A stretch of DNA of 64,000 nt from VRUE01 sp963695835 (GTDB taxonomy: Bacteria > Actinomycetota > Thermoleophilia > Solirubrobacterales > 70-9), in assembly GCA_963695835.1 (NCBI GenBank), contig CAVOHR010000003.1, positions 248,001 through 312,000 of the forward strand, in the 5' to 3' direction. Shown here one piece after another: positions 8,333 through 18,054 of this stretch (the stretch's first letter is position 1; each line of letters begins with the position of its first letter). Position numbers and translations under genes: made by a program. The notes under the pieces were generated by a model that saw nothing but the letters and a program-made list of their open reading frames with translations, ran no database searches and had not been told where the DNA came from.

Positions 8333-8545
8333 ATGGCCGTCCCAAAGAAGAGAACTTCCAGCACTCGCCGGGATAAGCGACGGGCGACGCACAAAGCCGC
8401 CAAGCCGCGGCTCAACACCTGTCCGCGCTGCCACAGCCCGCGGCTGCCGCACCGCGTCTGCCCGACCTGCGGCACCTACAACGGGCGCGAGATCGTCACC
8501 CACACGATGGTCGACCCGACCGCCGGCGCCTCCGACGCGGAGTAG
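8333..8545 (+). CDS. rpmF: 50S ribosomal protein L32
   Basis: A 70-residue basic ribosomal protein with the standard start MAVPKKRTSSTRRDKRRATH and the zinc-ribbon pattern CPRCHSPRLPHRVCPTCG (two CxxC pairs), so this is the zinc-binding form. It leads the fatty-acid block plsX-acpP, the usual rpmF-plsX linkage. plsX begins 7 bases after the stop codon. Confidence 0.97.
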   Translation: MAVPKKRTSSTRRDKRRATHKAAKPRLNTCPRCHSPRLPHRVCPTCGTYNGREIVTHTMVDPTAGASDAE

Positions 8546-8552
8546 CCGGGCG

Positions 8553-9576
8553 ATGGCGGGCGGCGTGACCGTCGCCCTCGACGGCTACGGCGCCGAGCAG
8601 GGTTTCGAAGCGCTCGCCGAGGGCGCCCGGATGGCCGCGGCGGACGGGATCCGGGTGCGGGTCTTCGGGCCGGAGCGGGGGCTGGGCTTGCAGGGGGTCG
8701 AGGGAGTCGAGGTCGTCCCGACCGCCGAGTGGATCGGCAACGACGAGGACCCGGTTCCCGCCGTCCGCGCGAAGAAGGAGGCCTCGGTGGTGCGGGCCGC
8801 CCGCGCCGTCGCCGAGGGCGGCGCCGACGCGATGGCCAGCCCCGGCTCGACCGGGGCGACGATGGCCGCCGCCACCTTCGGCCTGCGCCGGATCAAGGGC
8901 GTGCAGCGGCCGGCGCTCGCCGTGCAGCTGCCGCTGCCCGGCAAGTCCGTCCTCTTCCTCGACGTCGGCGCCAACGTCGAGGTGCGCGCCCAGCACCTGG
9001 TCCAGTTCGCCTTCCTCGGCGCCGCCTTCAGCGAGGCCGTGCTCGGCGTCGAGCGGCCGCGGGTCGGCCTGCTCTCGGTCGGCGAGGAGGCCGGCAAGGG
9101 GAGGGGGGAGGTGGTCGCCGCCAACGCGCTGCTGAGCGAAGCGAGCGGGATCGAGTTCGCCGGCAACGTCGAGGGTGGAGATCTGCCGGCCGGCGCCGCC
9201 GACGTGGTCGTCAGCGACGGCTTCACCGGCAACGTCGCCCTGAAGCTGATGGAGGGAACGGCCCGTGCCGTCACCGCGGCGATCCGCGACGCCGCCCGCT
9301 CCAATCCGCTCGCCGCCGCCGGCGGGCTGCTGATGCGGCCGGCGCTGAGCGGCCTGCGGCGCGAGCTGCACCCCGACACGACCGGCGGCGCGATCCTGCT
9401 CGGACTGCGGGGAATCGCCGTCGTCGGCCACGGCAGCGCCGGCGCCGGAGGGGATCGCCAACGCGGTGCGCCTGGCGGCGCGCTGCGTCGAGGTCGAAGC
9501 GGTCGGCCGCACCGCGGCGCTGCTCCGGGAGGGCGGCGCGACGCGAGGCTCGCTCGCCGCCGGGCCGGGCGCGTGA
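8553..9576 (+). CDS. plsX: Phosphate acyltransferase PlsX (frameshifted near the 3' end)
   Basis: PlsX makes acyl-phosphate from acyl-ACP, the entry to phospholipid synthesis in most bacteria. Family strings are clear: VALDGYGAEQG at the start, ASPGSTGATMAAATF, LDVGANVEVRAQHLVQFAFLG, NVEGGDLPAGAADVVVSDGFTGNVALK and LLGLRGIAVVGHGSA. After GHGSAGA (near 9447) the frame breaks: one extra G shifts the reading. In the next frame the expected tail resumes (EGIANAVRLAARCVEVEAVG) and stops at 9574-9576. PlsX is normally essential and the next gene is intact, so a sequencing or assembly error is more likely than a real pseudogene. Confidence 0.85.
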
Positions 9577-9588
9577 TAGGAAGCCGGC

Positions 9589-9834
9589 ATGGAGAGAGAC
9601 GAGGTCCTCGCCCTGGTCCGCGACCATCTCGCCGAGGAGCTGGAGGTGGACGCCGCCGAGATCGACGAGGGCACGCGCTTCAAGGAGGACCTCGACGCCG
9701 ACTCGCTCGACCTCTACGAGCTCGTCATGGAGCTGGAGGACCGCTACGGGATCTCCGTCTCCGAGGAGCAGGCCTCGCGGATCGCGACGGTCGGCGACGC
9801 GGTCTCCTTCGTCCTCGAGCACGCCCCGGCGTGA
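9589..9834 (+). CDS. acpP: Acyl carrier protein
   Basis: An 81-residue acidic carrier protein of type II fatty acid synthesis. The 4'-phosphopantetheine attachment site is the serine in DADSLDLYELVMELEDRYGI, the canonical DSL motif at the start of helix II. It lies 12 bases after plsX, and its stop overlaps the GTG of rnc (GTGA). The cluster plsX-acpP-rnc is common in bacteria. Confidence 0.95.
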   Translation: MERDEVLALVRDHLAEELEVDAAEIDEGTRFKEDLDADSLDLYELVMELEDRYGISVSEEQASRIATVGDAVSFVLEHAPA

Positions 9835-10505
9835 GCGCCGAGGCACTCGCGGCGCTTGTCGGCGAGCTGCCCGACGATCTGCGGCGCCGCGCCCTCACCC
9901 ACTCCTCCTGGACCGAAGAGCAGTCCGAGTCCTACGAGCGGCTCGCCTACCTCGGCGACAGCGTGCTTGCCCTGGCGGTCGCCGCCGACCTCTACGAGCG
10001 CTTCCCCGCGCTCGGCGCCGGCGAGCTGACCAAGATCCACAACCACGCCGTCAGCGGCGTCGCCTGCGCCGAGGTCGGCCGCGAGCTGGGCGTGCCGGCG
10101 ATGCTCGCAGCGGCCGAGCCGCAGGCCGAGGAAGCGATCCCGGCGGCGGTGCTGCTGGCCGGCTCGCGGCCGCTGCCGGAGGTGACCGAGGCGCTGATCG
10201 GCGCCTGCTTCGTCGCCTTCGGCTTCGAGCGCGCCGCCACCGCGGTGGTCGCCGCCTTCGCCGCCCATGTCGAGTACGCGACGGAAGCGCCGGTCGACGC
10301 GAAGTCGGCCCTGCAGGAGCTGCTCGCCCGCCGCCGGGCGCGCGTAAGCTACGCGGTGATGGCCGAATCCGGGCCGGCGCATCGGCGGACCTTCGAGGTG
10401 GAGGCCCTGGTCGATTCCGAGCAAGTCGGCACCGGGGCGGGTCGGAGCAAGAAGGCGGCCGAGCAGATGGCCGCGGAGGAGGCGCTGAAGCGCCTCGGAG
10501 GCTGA
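9831..10505 (+). CDS. rnc: Ribonuclease III
   Basis: Double-strand-specific endoribonuclease for rRNA and mRNA processing. 224 residues from a GTG overlapping the acpP stop. The signature is ERLAYLGDSVLALAVAADLY (usually ERLEFLGDSVL), with the second acidic cluster in EVTEALIGACFVAFG. After about residue 155 a double-stranded RNA-binding domain follows (DAKSALQELLARR...GAGRSKKAAEQMAAEEALKRL). The catalytic acidic positions are kept. Confidence 0.93.
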   Translation: MSAEALAALVGELPDDLRRRALTHSSWTEEQSESYERLAYLGDSVLALAVAADLYERFPALGAGELTKIHNHAVSGVACAEVGRELGVPAMLAAAEPQAEEAIPAAVLLAGSRPLPEVTEALIGACFVAFGFERAATAVVAAFAAHVEYATEAPVDAKSALQELLARRRARVSYAVMAESGPAHRRTFEVEALVDSEQVGTGAGRSKKAAEQMAAEEALKRLGG

Positions 10506-10557
10506 CCGGGGGGTCGCGTCCGACGCAGGCGCGAGCCTTCGGGACCGAGGACGAGGG

Positions 10558-12996
10558 ATGTATCTGAGATCGATCGAGATGAAGGGGTTCAAGTCGTTCC
10601 CCGAGCGGACCCGGCTGGAATTCTCGCCGGGCGTCAGCGTGATCGTCGGCCCGAACGGCTCGGGCAAGTCGAACATCACCGACGCGGTGCTCTGGGCGCT
10701 CGGCGAGCAGAGCCCCGGGGCGATCCGCGGCGCCTCGATGCAGGACGTGATCTCGGCCGGCGGCGAGGGGGTCGGGCAGCGCCGCGCCGCCGAGGTCGAG
10801 GTGACGATCGACAACTCCGAGGGCCGCGCCGCAACCGAGCTGTCGGAGATCGCGATCCGGCGCAGCCTCGACCGCTCCGGCGACGGCGTCTACCGCCTCA
10901 ACGGCGCCCGCTGCCGCCTCGTCGACGTGGTCGAGGTGCTCTCGGACACCAACCTGGGACGCGAGATGCACTCGGTGATCAGCCAGGGCCGGGTCGAGTC
11001 GATCGTCCACTCCAAGCCACGCGAGCGGCGGCTGCTGGTCGAGGAGGCGGCCGGCCTCGGCAAGCACCGCAAACGCCGCCGCCGGGCCGAGCTGAAGCTG
11101 CGCGCCACCCGCGACAACCTCGACCGCGCCCTCGACGTCGAGCGCGAGGCGCGGGCGCGGCTGCGGCCGCTGAAGCGGCAGGCGCAGGCGGCGGAGCTGG
11201 GGGCGCGGATCGAGCGCGAGGAGCTGGAGCTGCGGGGCCGCCTGGTCGCCGAGGAATTGCGCTTCGGCGCCGACCGGGCGCAGGCGGCGGAAGAGGCTGC
11301 CGAGCAGGCGCGGACCGAGCGGGCGACGATCGAGCGGCGCCTGGCCGAGGTCAGCGAGCGCCGCCGCGCCGCCGAGGAGCGCTTCGCGGCCCGCGACCGC
11401 GAGCGCACCCGGGCCTGGGGGGTGCTGACGAAGCTGCGCGGGGAGCAGCAGCGGATCGCGGTGCGGGCGATCGCCCTGAACGACCGCGAGGGCGAGCAGG
11501 CGGCGGCGCTCGACGGCCTGCGGGCCGAGTTCGGGCCGCTGACCCTCGACCTGGGGGCGACCGAGGGCGCCCCGGCCGAGCGCGCGCGCAAGCTCGAGCA
11601 GGAGCTGGGCGAGATCGACGCCGGCCTGAGGACGGCGGCAGAGGGATTCGCGATCGCCCGCGCGGCCGACGCCGCCGAGTCCGAGCGCGAGGCGGCGCTC
11701 GGCTCGATCCAGGCCGGCGCCGAGCGCGCCTCGCGGCATGCCCGCCGCGCCGAGGGCCTGCTCGGCGAGCGCCACCGCGAGGCGCTGCGCAAGCGGGTCG
11801 CGGCAGGCGAGGAGCTGCTCGACGATGTCCGCGCCGCCGCGGCCGCAGCCACGGCGGCCGAAGCGGCGATCCTCGCCCGGGTCGAGCGGATCGAAGCGAA
11901 GGTCGTCGGCGAGCAGGGGGGAGGCGACGAGATCGCCGCGGAGATGCGCGCCTGCTCGCGCCAGGAGTCCGAGCTCCAGGTGGAGATGAAGGCCGCCTCC
12001 GACAAGCTGACCGAGGCCCAGGTCGAGGCGGCGCACCTGGGCGACCGCCGCGCCGAGGCGGCGAAGGAGCTGGCGTCGATCGCCGAGCGGCTCGGCGAGG
12101 AAGTCGAGCCCGCCGGGGAGGCGCTGAGCGACGAGGAGCGCGGCGAGATCGACCGCCGCCTGCAGCGGCTGGAGCGCCGCCGCGCCCAGATCGGCCCGGT
12201 CAACCCGCTCGCCGAGCAGGAGTACGAGGAGGCGCGCGAGCACGTCGAGTCGCTCCAGGTCCAGCGCGAGGACACCGAGCGCGGGATGCGCGAGCTTGAG
12301 GCGCTGATCCGCGAGATCGACGCCGAGATCGAGCGCGCCTTCGAGCAGACCTTCGAGGCGACCGCGAAGAACTTCGAGGAGATGGTCGAGCACCTCTTCC
12401 CGGGCGGCCGCGGGCGCCTGCGGCGGGTGGCGCTGCGGCCGGTACGCGACGCCGAGCAGGCCGGGGCGCCGGCGGGCGAGGAGGCCGAGCCCGAGGTCGA
12501 GGAGGAGGAAGAGGAGCGCGAGGAGCTCGGAGTCGAGATCGAGGTCACCCCGGCCGGCAAGTCGACTCGCAAGCTCTCGCTGCTCTCCGGCGGCGAGAAG
12601 TCGCTGGTCGCGCTGGCCTTCGTCTTCGCCGTCTTCCTCGCCCGGCCCTGCCCCTTCTACATCCTCGACGAGGTCGAGGCCGCCCTCGACGACGCCAACA
12701 TCGATCGCTTCCTGCAGCTGATCCGGCGCTTCTCCGACCGCGCCCAGTTCATCGTCGTCACCCACCAGAAACGGACGATGGACGCCGCCGACGTGCTCTA
12801 CGGCGTGACGATGGGCGGCGACGGCGTCACCAAGGTCGTCTCCCGCCGCCTGCCGCGCGAAGCGGAGGCGCAGGCGCAGGCGCCGCCGCCGTTCGCGGGC
12901 GTCGCCCCGGCCGGCGAGCCGGAGAGCGGCCGCGCGCTCGGCGAGCGCGCCGTCGCGGATCCAGGCGTCGGCGACGACGCGGCTGCCGCCGCTTAG
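10558..12996 (+). CDS. smc: Chromosome segregation protein SMC, short form without a visible hinge
   Basis: ATPase of the condensin complex that compacts and segregates chromosomes. The N-terminal head has Walker A GPNGSGKSN at 31-39. The C-terminal head has the signature LSGGEKSLVALAF starting at residue 676, then Walker B and the D-loop in YILDEVEAALDD. Between them lie charged coiled-coil residues (about 170-590) and a Glu-rich insert in the C-head (EVEEEEEEREE). Total length is 812 residues against about 1150-1200 for typical bacterial Smc. No segment resembles the globular hinge; the arms turn somewhere near GEQGGGDEI. The reading frame is continuous. A 52-base gap separates it from rnc. 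Confidence 0.88.
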   Translation: MYLRSIEMKGFKSFPERTRLEFSPGVSVIVGPNGSGKSNITDAVLWALGEQSPGAIRGASMQDVISAGGEGVGQRRAAEVEVTIDNSEGRAATELSEIAIRRSLDRSGDGVYRLNGARCRLVDVVEVLSDTNLGREMHSVISQGRVESIVHSKPRERRLLVEEAAGLGKHRKRRRRAELKLRATRDNLDRALDVEREARARLRPLKRQAQAAELGARIEREELELRGRLVAEELRFGADRAQAAEEAAEQARTERATIERRLAEVSERRRAAEERFAARDRERTRAWGVLTKLRGEQQRIAVRAIALNDREGEQAAALDGLRAEFGPLTLDLGATEGAPAERARKLEQELGEIDAGLRTAAEGFAIARAADAAESEREAALGSIQAGAERASRHARRAEGLLGERHREALRKRVAAGEELLDDVRAAAAAATAAEAAILARVERIEAKVVGEQGGGDEIAAEMRACSRQESELQVEMKAASDKLTEAQVEAAHLGDRRAEAAKELASIAERLGEEVEPAGEALSDEERGEIDRRLQRLERRRAQIGPVNPLAEQEYEEAREHVESLQVQREDTERGMRELEALIREIDAEIERAFEQTFEATAKNFEEMVEHLFPGGRGRLRRVALRPVRDAEQAGAPAGEEAEPEVEEEEEEREELGVEIEVTPAGKSTRKLSLLSGGEKSLVALAFVFAVFLARPCPFYILDEVEAALDDANIDRFLQLIRRFSDRAQFIVVTHQKRTMDAADVLYGVTMGGDGVTKVVSRRLPREAEAQAQAPPPFAGVAPAGEPESGRALGERAVADPGVGDDAAAAA

Positions 12997-12999
12997 TCG

Positions 13000-13997
13000 A
13001 TGGCGACCTCCTGGCAGGACGTCCTCGACCTCGGCGCGCGCGAGACCGCGCCCGCCGATACCGGGCCCGAGCCCGAGGAGCGGCGCCGCGGGGTCTTCCG
13101 CCGCCTCCGCGAGAGCCTCTCGAAGAGCCGCCAGGCGCTGGTCGAGGAGGTCTCAGCCAGCCTCTTCGACACGATCGACGAGGAGACCTGGGAGCGGCTC
13201 GAGGAGGCGCTGATCCTCGCCGACGTCGGCGCCCCGACCACCGCCGAGGTGGTCGAGCGGCTCGAGCGCGAGGTCGAGGGGGGCGAGGTCTCCGCCGACG
13301 GCGAGGCGGTCCGCGACCGCCTGATCGAGATCCTCGCCGAGGTCGCCGCGTCCGGGCGCGAGCCGATCGACCTCAGCGGCGAGCCGGCGGTGCTGCTGAT
13401 GGTCGGCGTCAACGGCACCGGCAAGACGACGACGATCGGCAAGATCGCCTGGCACCTCTCGAAGGAGCTCGGCCTCTCGGTGGTCCTCGCCGCCGGCGAC
13501 ACCTACCGCGCCGCCGCCGCCGAGCAGCTCGCCGAGTGGGCCGAGCGCGCCGGCGCCGAACTGGTCCGCTCGGCCCCCGGTGCCGACCCCGGCGCGGTCG
13601 CCTTCGACGCGTCGCCGCCGCCCGCGCCCGCGGCGCCGACGTGGTGATCGTCGACACCGCCGGGCGGCTCCACACCCAGGGCAACCTGATGGACGAGCTG
13701 GCCAAGGTGCGGCGGGTGATCGCCAAGCAGATTCCCGACGCGCCGCACGAGACGCTGATCTCGATCGACGCGACGACCGGCCAGAACGGGCTGCGGCAGG
13801 CGCAGGTCTTCTCCGAGGCGGTGGAGGTCGACGGTGTCGTCCTGACCAAGCTCGACGGCACCGCCAGGGGCGGCATCGTGCTGGCGATCGCCAACGAGCT
13901 CGGCATCCCGGTGAAGCTGATCGGCACCGGCGAGTCGCTCGAGGACCTGCGCCCCTTCGACCCCGACGACTTCGCCCGCGCCCTGCTCGCGGAGTGA
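13000..13997 (+). CDS. ftsY: Signal recognition particle receptor FtsY (frameshifted)
   Basis: Membrane-associated GTPase that docks SRP-ribosome complexes. The N-domain (KSRQALVEEVSASLFDTIDEETWERLEEALILADVG) and P-loop GVNGTGKTTTIGKIAW are in the first frame, as is AAGDTYRAAAAEQLAEWAERAGAE. Near 13612 one base is missing: after AVAFDA the family sequence continues in another frame (VAAARARGADVVIVDTAGRLHTQ, TKLDGTARGG, GTGESLEDLRPFDPDDFARALL) and ends at 13995-13997. FtsY is essential, so error in the sequence is the likeliest cause. It starts 4 bases after smc; ffh follows after 53 bases. Confidence 0.87.
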
Positions 13998-14050
13998 TGC
14001 CCCCAAGACCCCGTTCCGGAGGGGTGCGAGGAGCCGGTCGCTTAAGCTGA

Positions 14051-15421
<1,371 letters not shown>

Positions 15422-15435
15422 CCTGCCGGGCCGCT

Positions 15436-15690
15436 ATGGCAGTGCGAATCAGACTCAGGCGCGTGGGCTCGAAGAAGAACCCGGTGTGGCGGATCGTCGT
15501 CGCCGACAAACGCTCGCCCCGCGACGGGCGGACGATCGAGACGATCGGCCAGTACAACCCGCAGACCGAGCCCTCGACGATCGTGCTCGACGAGGAGCGC
15601 GCCCGACACTGGCTCGAGCACGGGGCGCAGCCCTCGCAGACGGTGGCGACGCTGCTCCGCACCAAGGGCATCGCCGCGTCGGGCAGCTAG
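15436..15690 (+). CDS. rpsP: 30S ribosomal protein S16
   Basis: An 84-residue ribosomal protein with the diagnostic MAVRIRLRRVGSKKNPVWRI start and DGRTIETIGQYNPQTEP. It is placed between ffh and khpA, the conserved order in actinobacteria, and khpA begins 3 bases after it. Confidence 0.97.
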   Translation: MAVRIRLRRVGSKKNPVWRIVVADKRSPRDGRTIETIGQYNPQTEPSTIVLDEERARHWLEHGAQPSQTVATLLRTKGIAASGS

Positions 15691-15693
15691 GCG

Positions 15694-15924
15694 ATGACCG
15701 AGCTGCTGGAGTTCCTCGTCCGCGCGCTGGTCGAGGAGCCTGAGGCGGTCGAGGTCGAGGAGCTGGAAGAGGACGGGGACCTGATCTACGAGATCAGCGT
15801 CGCCGAGGGGGATCTGGGGCGGGTGATCGGCAAAGGGGGGCGGATCGCCAACGCGATCCGGACGATTGCGAAGGCTGCCGCAGTTCGCCTCGACCGCCGA
15901 GTGATAGTCGACATTCTTGATTGA
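15694..15924 (+). CDS. khpA: KH-domain RNA-binding protein KhpA (YlqC)
   Basis: A 76-residue single KH domain. The RNA-gripping GxxG loop is GKGG in LGRVIGKGGRIANAIRTIAK. KhpA proteins bind many RNAs, often with KhpB, and affect cell division and growth. The start is an ATG 3 bases after rpsP. In most actinobacteria rimM follows; here it does not, and hairpin copy 3 fills the gap before trmD. Confidence 0.93.
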   Translation: MTELLEFLVRALVEEPEAVEVEELEEDGDLIYEISVAEGDLGRVIGKGGRIANAIRTIAKAAAVRLDRRVIVDILD

Positions 15925-15930
15925 GCATGG

Positions 15931-16044
15931 GGGCGGGGTCCGGGTGGGGGTTCCGCTTAACTTTTTCCGAAGACAGTTCGCGGCTGCCGCGGGCGTCGCC
16001 GCGGAAAAAGTACAAGACGCTTCACCCCCACCCGGACCCCGCCC
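15931..16044 (+). repeat. Long-hairpin intergenic element, copy 3
   Basis: A perfect 20-bp outer stem (15931-15950 with 16025-16044) of sequence unlike copies 1 and 2 encloses the same inner blocks: AACTTTTTCCGAAGACAG, GGCTGCCGCGGGC and GCGGAAAAAGTACAAG. It starts 6 bases after khpA and ends 6 bases before trmD, exactly where rimM is usually found. Confidence 0.8.
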
Positions 16045-16050
16045 ACTCTC

Positions 16051-16728
16051 ATGAAGCTGGATATCTTCACGCTGTTCCCAGAGGCTTTCGACTGGTTCCA
16101 GTCGCAGCGGTCGGTTCAGAACGCGCTGGCTCGGAAGCATGAGCTGCGGCTCTTCAACTACCGCGATACGACGCCGCTTGGGGCCGGGCAGGTCGACGAT
16201 GCGCCCTACGGGGGCGGGGCGGGGATGGTGCTGCGGGTGGATGTGGTCGATGCGGCGCTTCAGGCCGCCTATACGAACGGGGAGAACCCTCGGATCGTGC
16301 TGCTGTCGCCGACCGGCCGGCTGCTCGATGACGAGCTGGCCGACGAGCTGACGCAGGAGCACCATGTGGCCTTGCTTTGCGGGCGGTATGAGGGGTTCGA
16401 CGAGCGGGTTCATGCGCATCTGGCCGACGACGAGGTCTCGATCGGGCGGTATGTGCTGGCCGGGGGGGAGCTGCCGGCGATGGTGCTTGCCGACGTGGTG
16501 ATGCGGAAGCTGCCGGGGGCGCTGGGGCACGAGCGCAGCGCGGTCGAGGAGTCGTTCAGCCGGGTCCTGGAGGGGGCGCCGGAGTACCCGCATTACACGC
16601 GGCCGGCCAGCTACCGGGGCTGGGGGGTGCCGGAGGTGCTTGCCTCCGGCGACCACGAGCGGGTGCGCGAGTGGCGGGCCGAGCAGAGCAGGGCGCGGGC
16701 CGAGCAGTTCGAAAAAGACTCCGAGTAG
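16051..16728 (+). CDS. trmD: tRNA (guanine(37)-N1)-methyltransferase TrmD
   Basis: SPOUT-class enzyme that methylates G37 of tRNAs to prevent frameshifting. MKLDIFTLFPEAFDWF starts the protein. The trefoil-knot SAM site is seen in LLCGRYEGFDERV and SIGRYVLAGGELPAMVLADVVMRKLPG. The C-terminal RNA-binding part includes YTRPASYRGWGVPEVLASGDH. 225 residues, full length. A GC-rich hairpin with six T follows. The third-position GC of this gene looks slightly lower than in its neighbours. Confidence 0.96.
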   Translation: MKLDIFTLFPEAFDWFQSQRSVQNALARKHELRLFNYRDTTPLGAGQVDDAPYGGGAGMVLRVDVVDAALQAAYTNGENPRIVLLSPTGRLLDDELADELTQEHHVALLCGRYEGFDERVHAHLADDEVSIGRYVLAGGELPAMVLADVVMRKLPGALGHERSAVEESFSRVLEGAPEYPHYTRPASYRGWGVPEVLASGDHERVREWRAEQSRARAEQFEKDSE

Positions 16729-16738
16729 GTACGATTCC

Positions 16739-16778
16739 CCGGCCGCGCGGCGCCCGCTTACGGGGCCGGCGGTTTTTT
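16739..16778 (+). terminator. Rho-independent terminator or attenuator after trmD
   Basis: CCGGCC (16739-16744) pairs with GGCCGG (16764-16769), with further GC pairing possible in between, and a T6 run follows at 16773-16778. It lies between trmD and rplS, 57 bases before the rplS ATG. It could end the trmD transcript or act as an attenuator in the rplS leader. Confidence 0.5.
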
Positions 16779-16834
16779 CTCGCCGGCGAGCGAACGAGAT
16801 CTCCGGCGATGGTTAGCGTGAGCGAGCAATTGAC

Positions 16835-17437
16835 ATGAGCAGCGTTATCGACAACATCGAGCGGCGCCAGCAGAGGCAGGGACTTCCGTCCTTCGCCCCG
16901 GGCGACCGCGTGCGCGTCCACTTCCAGGTCGTCGAGGGCAGCCGCCGCCGCACCCAGGTCTTCGAGGGGATCGTCCTGCGGCGCCAGGGCTCCGGCGCGC
17001 GCGAGACCTTCACCGTGCGCAAGCAGTCCTTCGGGGTCGGCGTCGAGCGGACCTTTCCGCTGCACTCGCCGAAGATCGAGAAGCTGGAGATCGCGGCGCG
17101 CGGGGACGTGCGTCGCGCCAAGCTCTACTACCTGCGCGGCCGGATCGGCAAGGCCGCCCGCGTCGCCGAGCGGCGCTGGGGGATCGACGAGGAGCTGATC
17201 TCGACCCCGGCCGCGGCCGCGGAGCCCGCGGCGGTCGACGCCGAGGGCGTCTCCGTCGAGGAGGCCGAGGCTGTCGAGGTGCCGCCGCCGGCCGAGGCCG
17301 AGCCCGGCGAAAGCGCGGAGGCGGAGGGCGCCGAGGCGCCCGAGGCAGGGGAGACCGAGGACACCGCCGCGGCGCAGGATGCCGAGGACGAGTCGCCGCC
17401 GGAGGACAGCGGCGATTCCGGTGAGGACTCGGCCTGA
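16835..17437 (+). CDS. rplS: 50S ribosomal protein L19 with a long acidic C-terminal tail
   Basis: L19 sits at the 30S-50S interface. Residues 1-115 are classical: FAPGDRVRVHFQVVEGSRRRTQVFEGIVLRR, GVGVERTFPLHSPKIEKLEI and RRAKLYYLRGRIGKAARV. Bacterial L19 usually ends there. This one continues to residue 200 with a low-complexity tail of Glu, Ala, Pro and Asp. Such tails occur in some high-GC actinobacteria; the function is unknown. lepB follows closely. Confidence 0.93.
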   Translation: MSSVIDNIERRQQRQGLPSFAPGDRVRVHFQVVEGSRRRTQVFEGIVLRRQGSGARETFTVRKQSFGVGVERTFPLHSPKIEKLEIAARGDVRRAKLYYLRGRIGKAARVAERRWGIDEELISTPAAAAEPAAVDAEGVSVEEAEAVEVPPPAEAEPGESAEAEGAEAPEAGETEDTAAAQDAEDESPPEDSGDSGEDSA

Positions 17438-17490
17438 GACCGAGCCTCCCCAAGCCGAAGAGCCGCGCCGGCGGGCTGATCGAGCTCGTC

Positions 17491-18054
17491 GTGATCGTGG
17501 CGCTGGCGCTGGGCCTGGCGCTGGCGATCCAGGCCTGGCTGATCAAGCCGTACCAGATCCCCTCGCAGTCGATGGAGCCGACCCTCGATGTCGGCCAGCG
17601 GGTGCTCGTCAACCGCTTCATCTACCACTTCGAAGACCCGTCGATCGGCAACATCGTCGTCTTCCACCCGCCGAAGGGGGCCGACAACGGCACCGAATGC
17701 GGCGTGCCCCACTCGCCGCGGCAGGCCTGCCCGAAACCGACCCCCGAAGAGTCGAGCCAGAACTTCATCAAGCGGATCGTCGCCGGGCCGGGCGATACGG
17801 TCAGCATCCGCAACGGCCACCCGGTGGTCAACGGCGTCGAGAAGGCCGAAGAGCCCTACACGATGCCCTGCGGCACCGGCGGTGCCTGCAATTTGCCGGA
17901 ACCGATCACGATTCCACCCGGCCACTACTTCATGATGGGGGACAACCGTGGGGCGAGCGACGACAGCCGTTTCTGGGGCCCCGTCCCCCGCGAGTGGATC
18001 ATCGGCAAGGCCTTCGCCACCTACTGGCCGCCCGACCGGGTCGGCACCCTCTAG
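17491..18054 (+). CDS. lepB: Signal peptidase I
   Basis: Membrane-bound serine protease that removes signal peptides. One N-terminal membrane helix (VIVALALGLALAIQAWLI) is followed by the catalytic Ser in QIPSQSMEPTL, the general-base Lys in NFIKRIVAGPGDTV, and the box E motif MGDNRGASDDSRFWGPV. I use the GTG at 17491. The frame is open upstream to 17425 without ATG, GTG or TTG, and similar proteins have a few extra basic residues (PKPKSRAGG is encoded there), so a CTG at 17434 overlapping the rplS stop is possible. Confidence 0.93.
   Translation: MIVALALGLALAIQAWLIKPYQIPSQSMEPTLDVGQRVLVNRFIYHFEDPSIGNIVVFHPPKGADNGTECGVPHSPRQACPKPTPEESSQNFIKRIVAGPGDTVSIRNGHPVVNGVEKAEEPYTMPCGTGGACNLPEPITIPPGHYFMMGDNRGASDDSRFWGPVPREWIIGKAFATYWPPDRVGTL

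Noticed and set aside
7140..10505. A single very long open frame of 1121 codons covering rpmF, plsX and rnc
   Set aside because: It is produced by the lack of stop codons in GC-rich DNA plus the plsX frameshift. The three parts belong to separate genes with their own starts.
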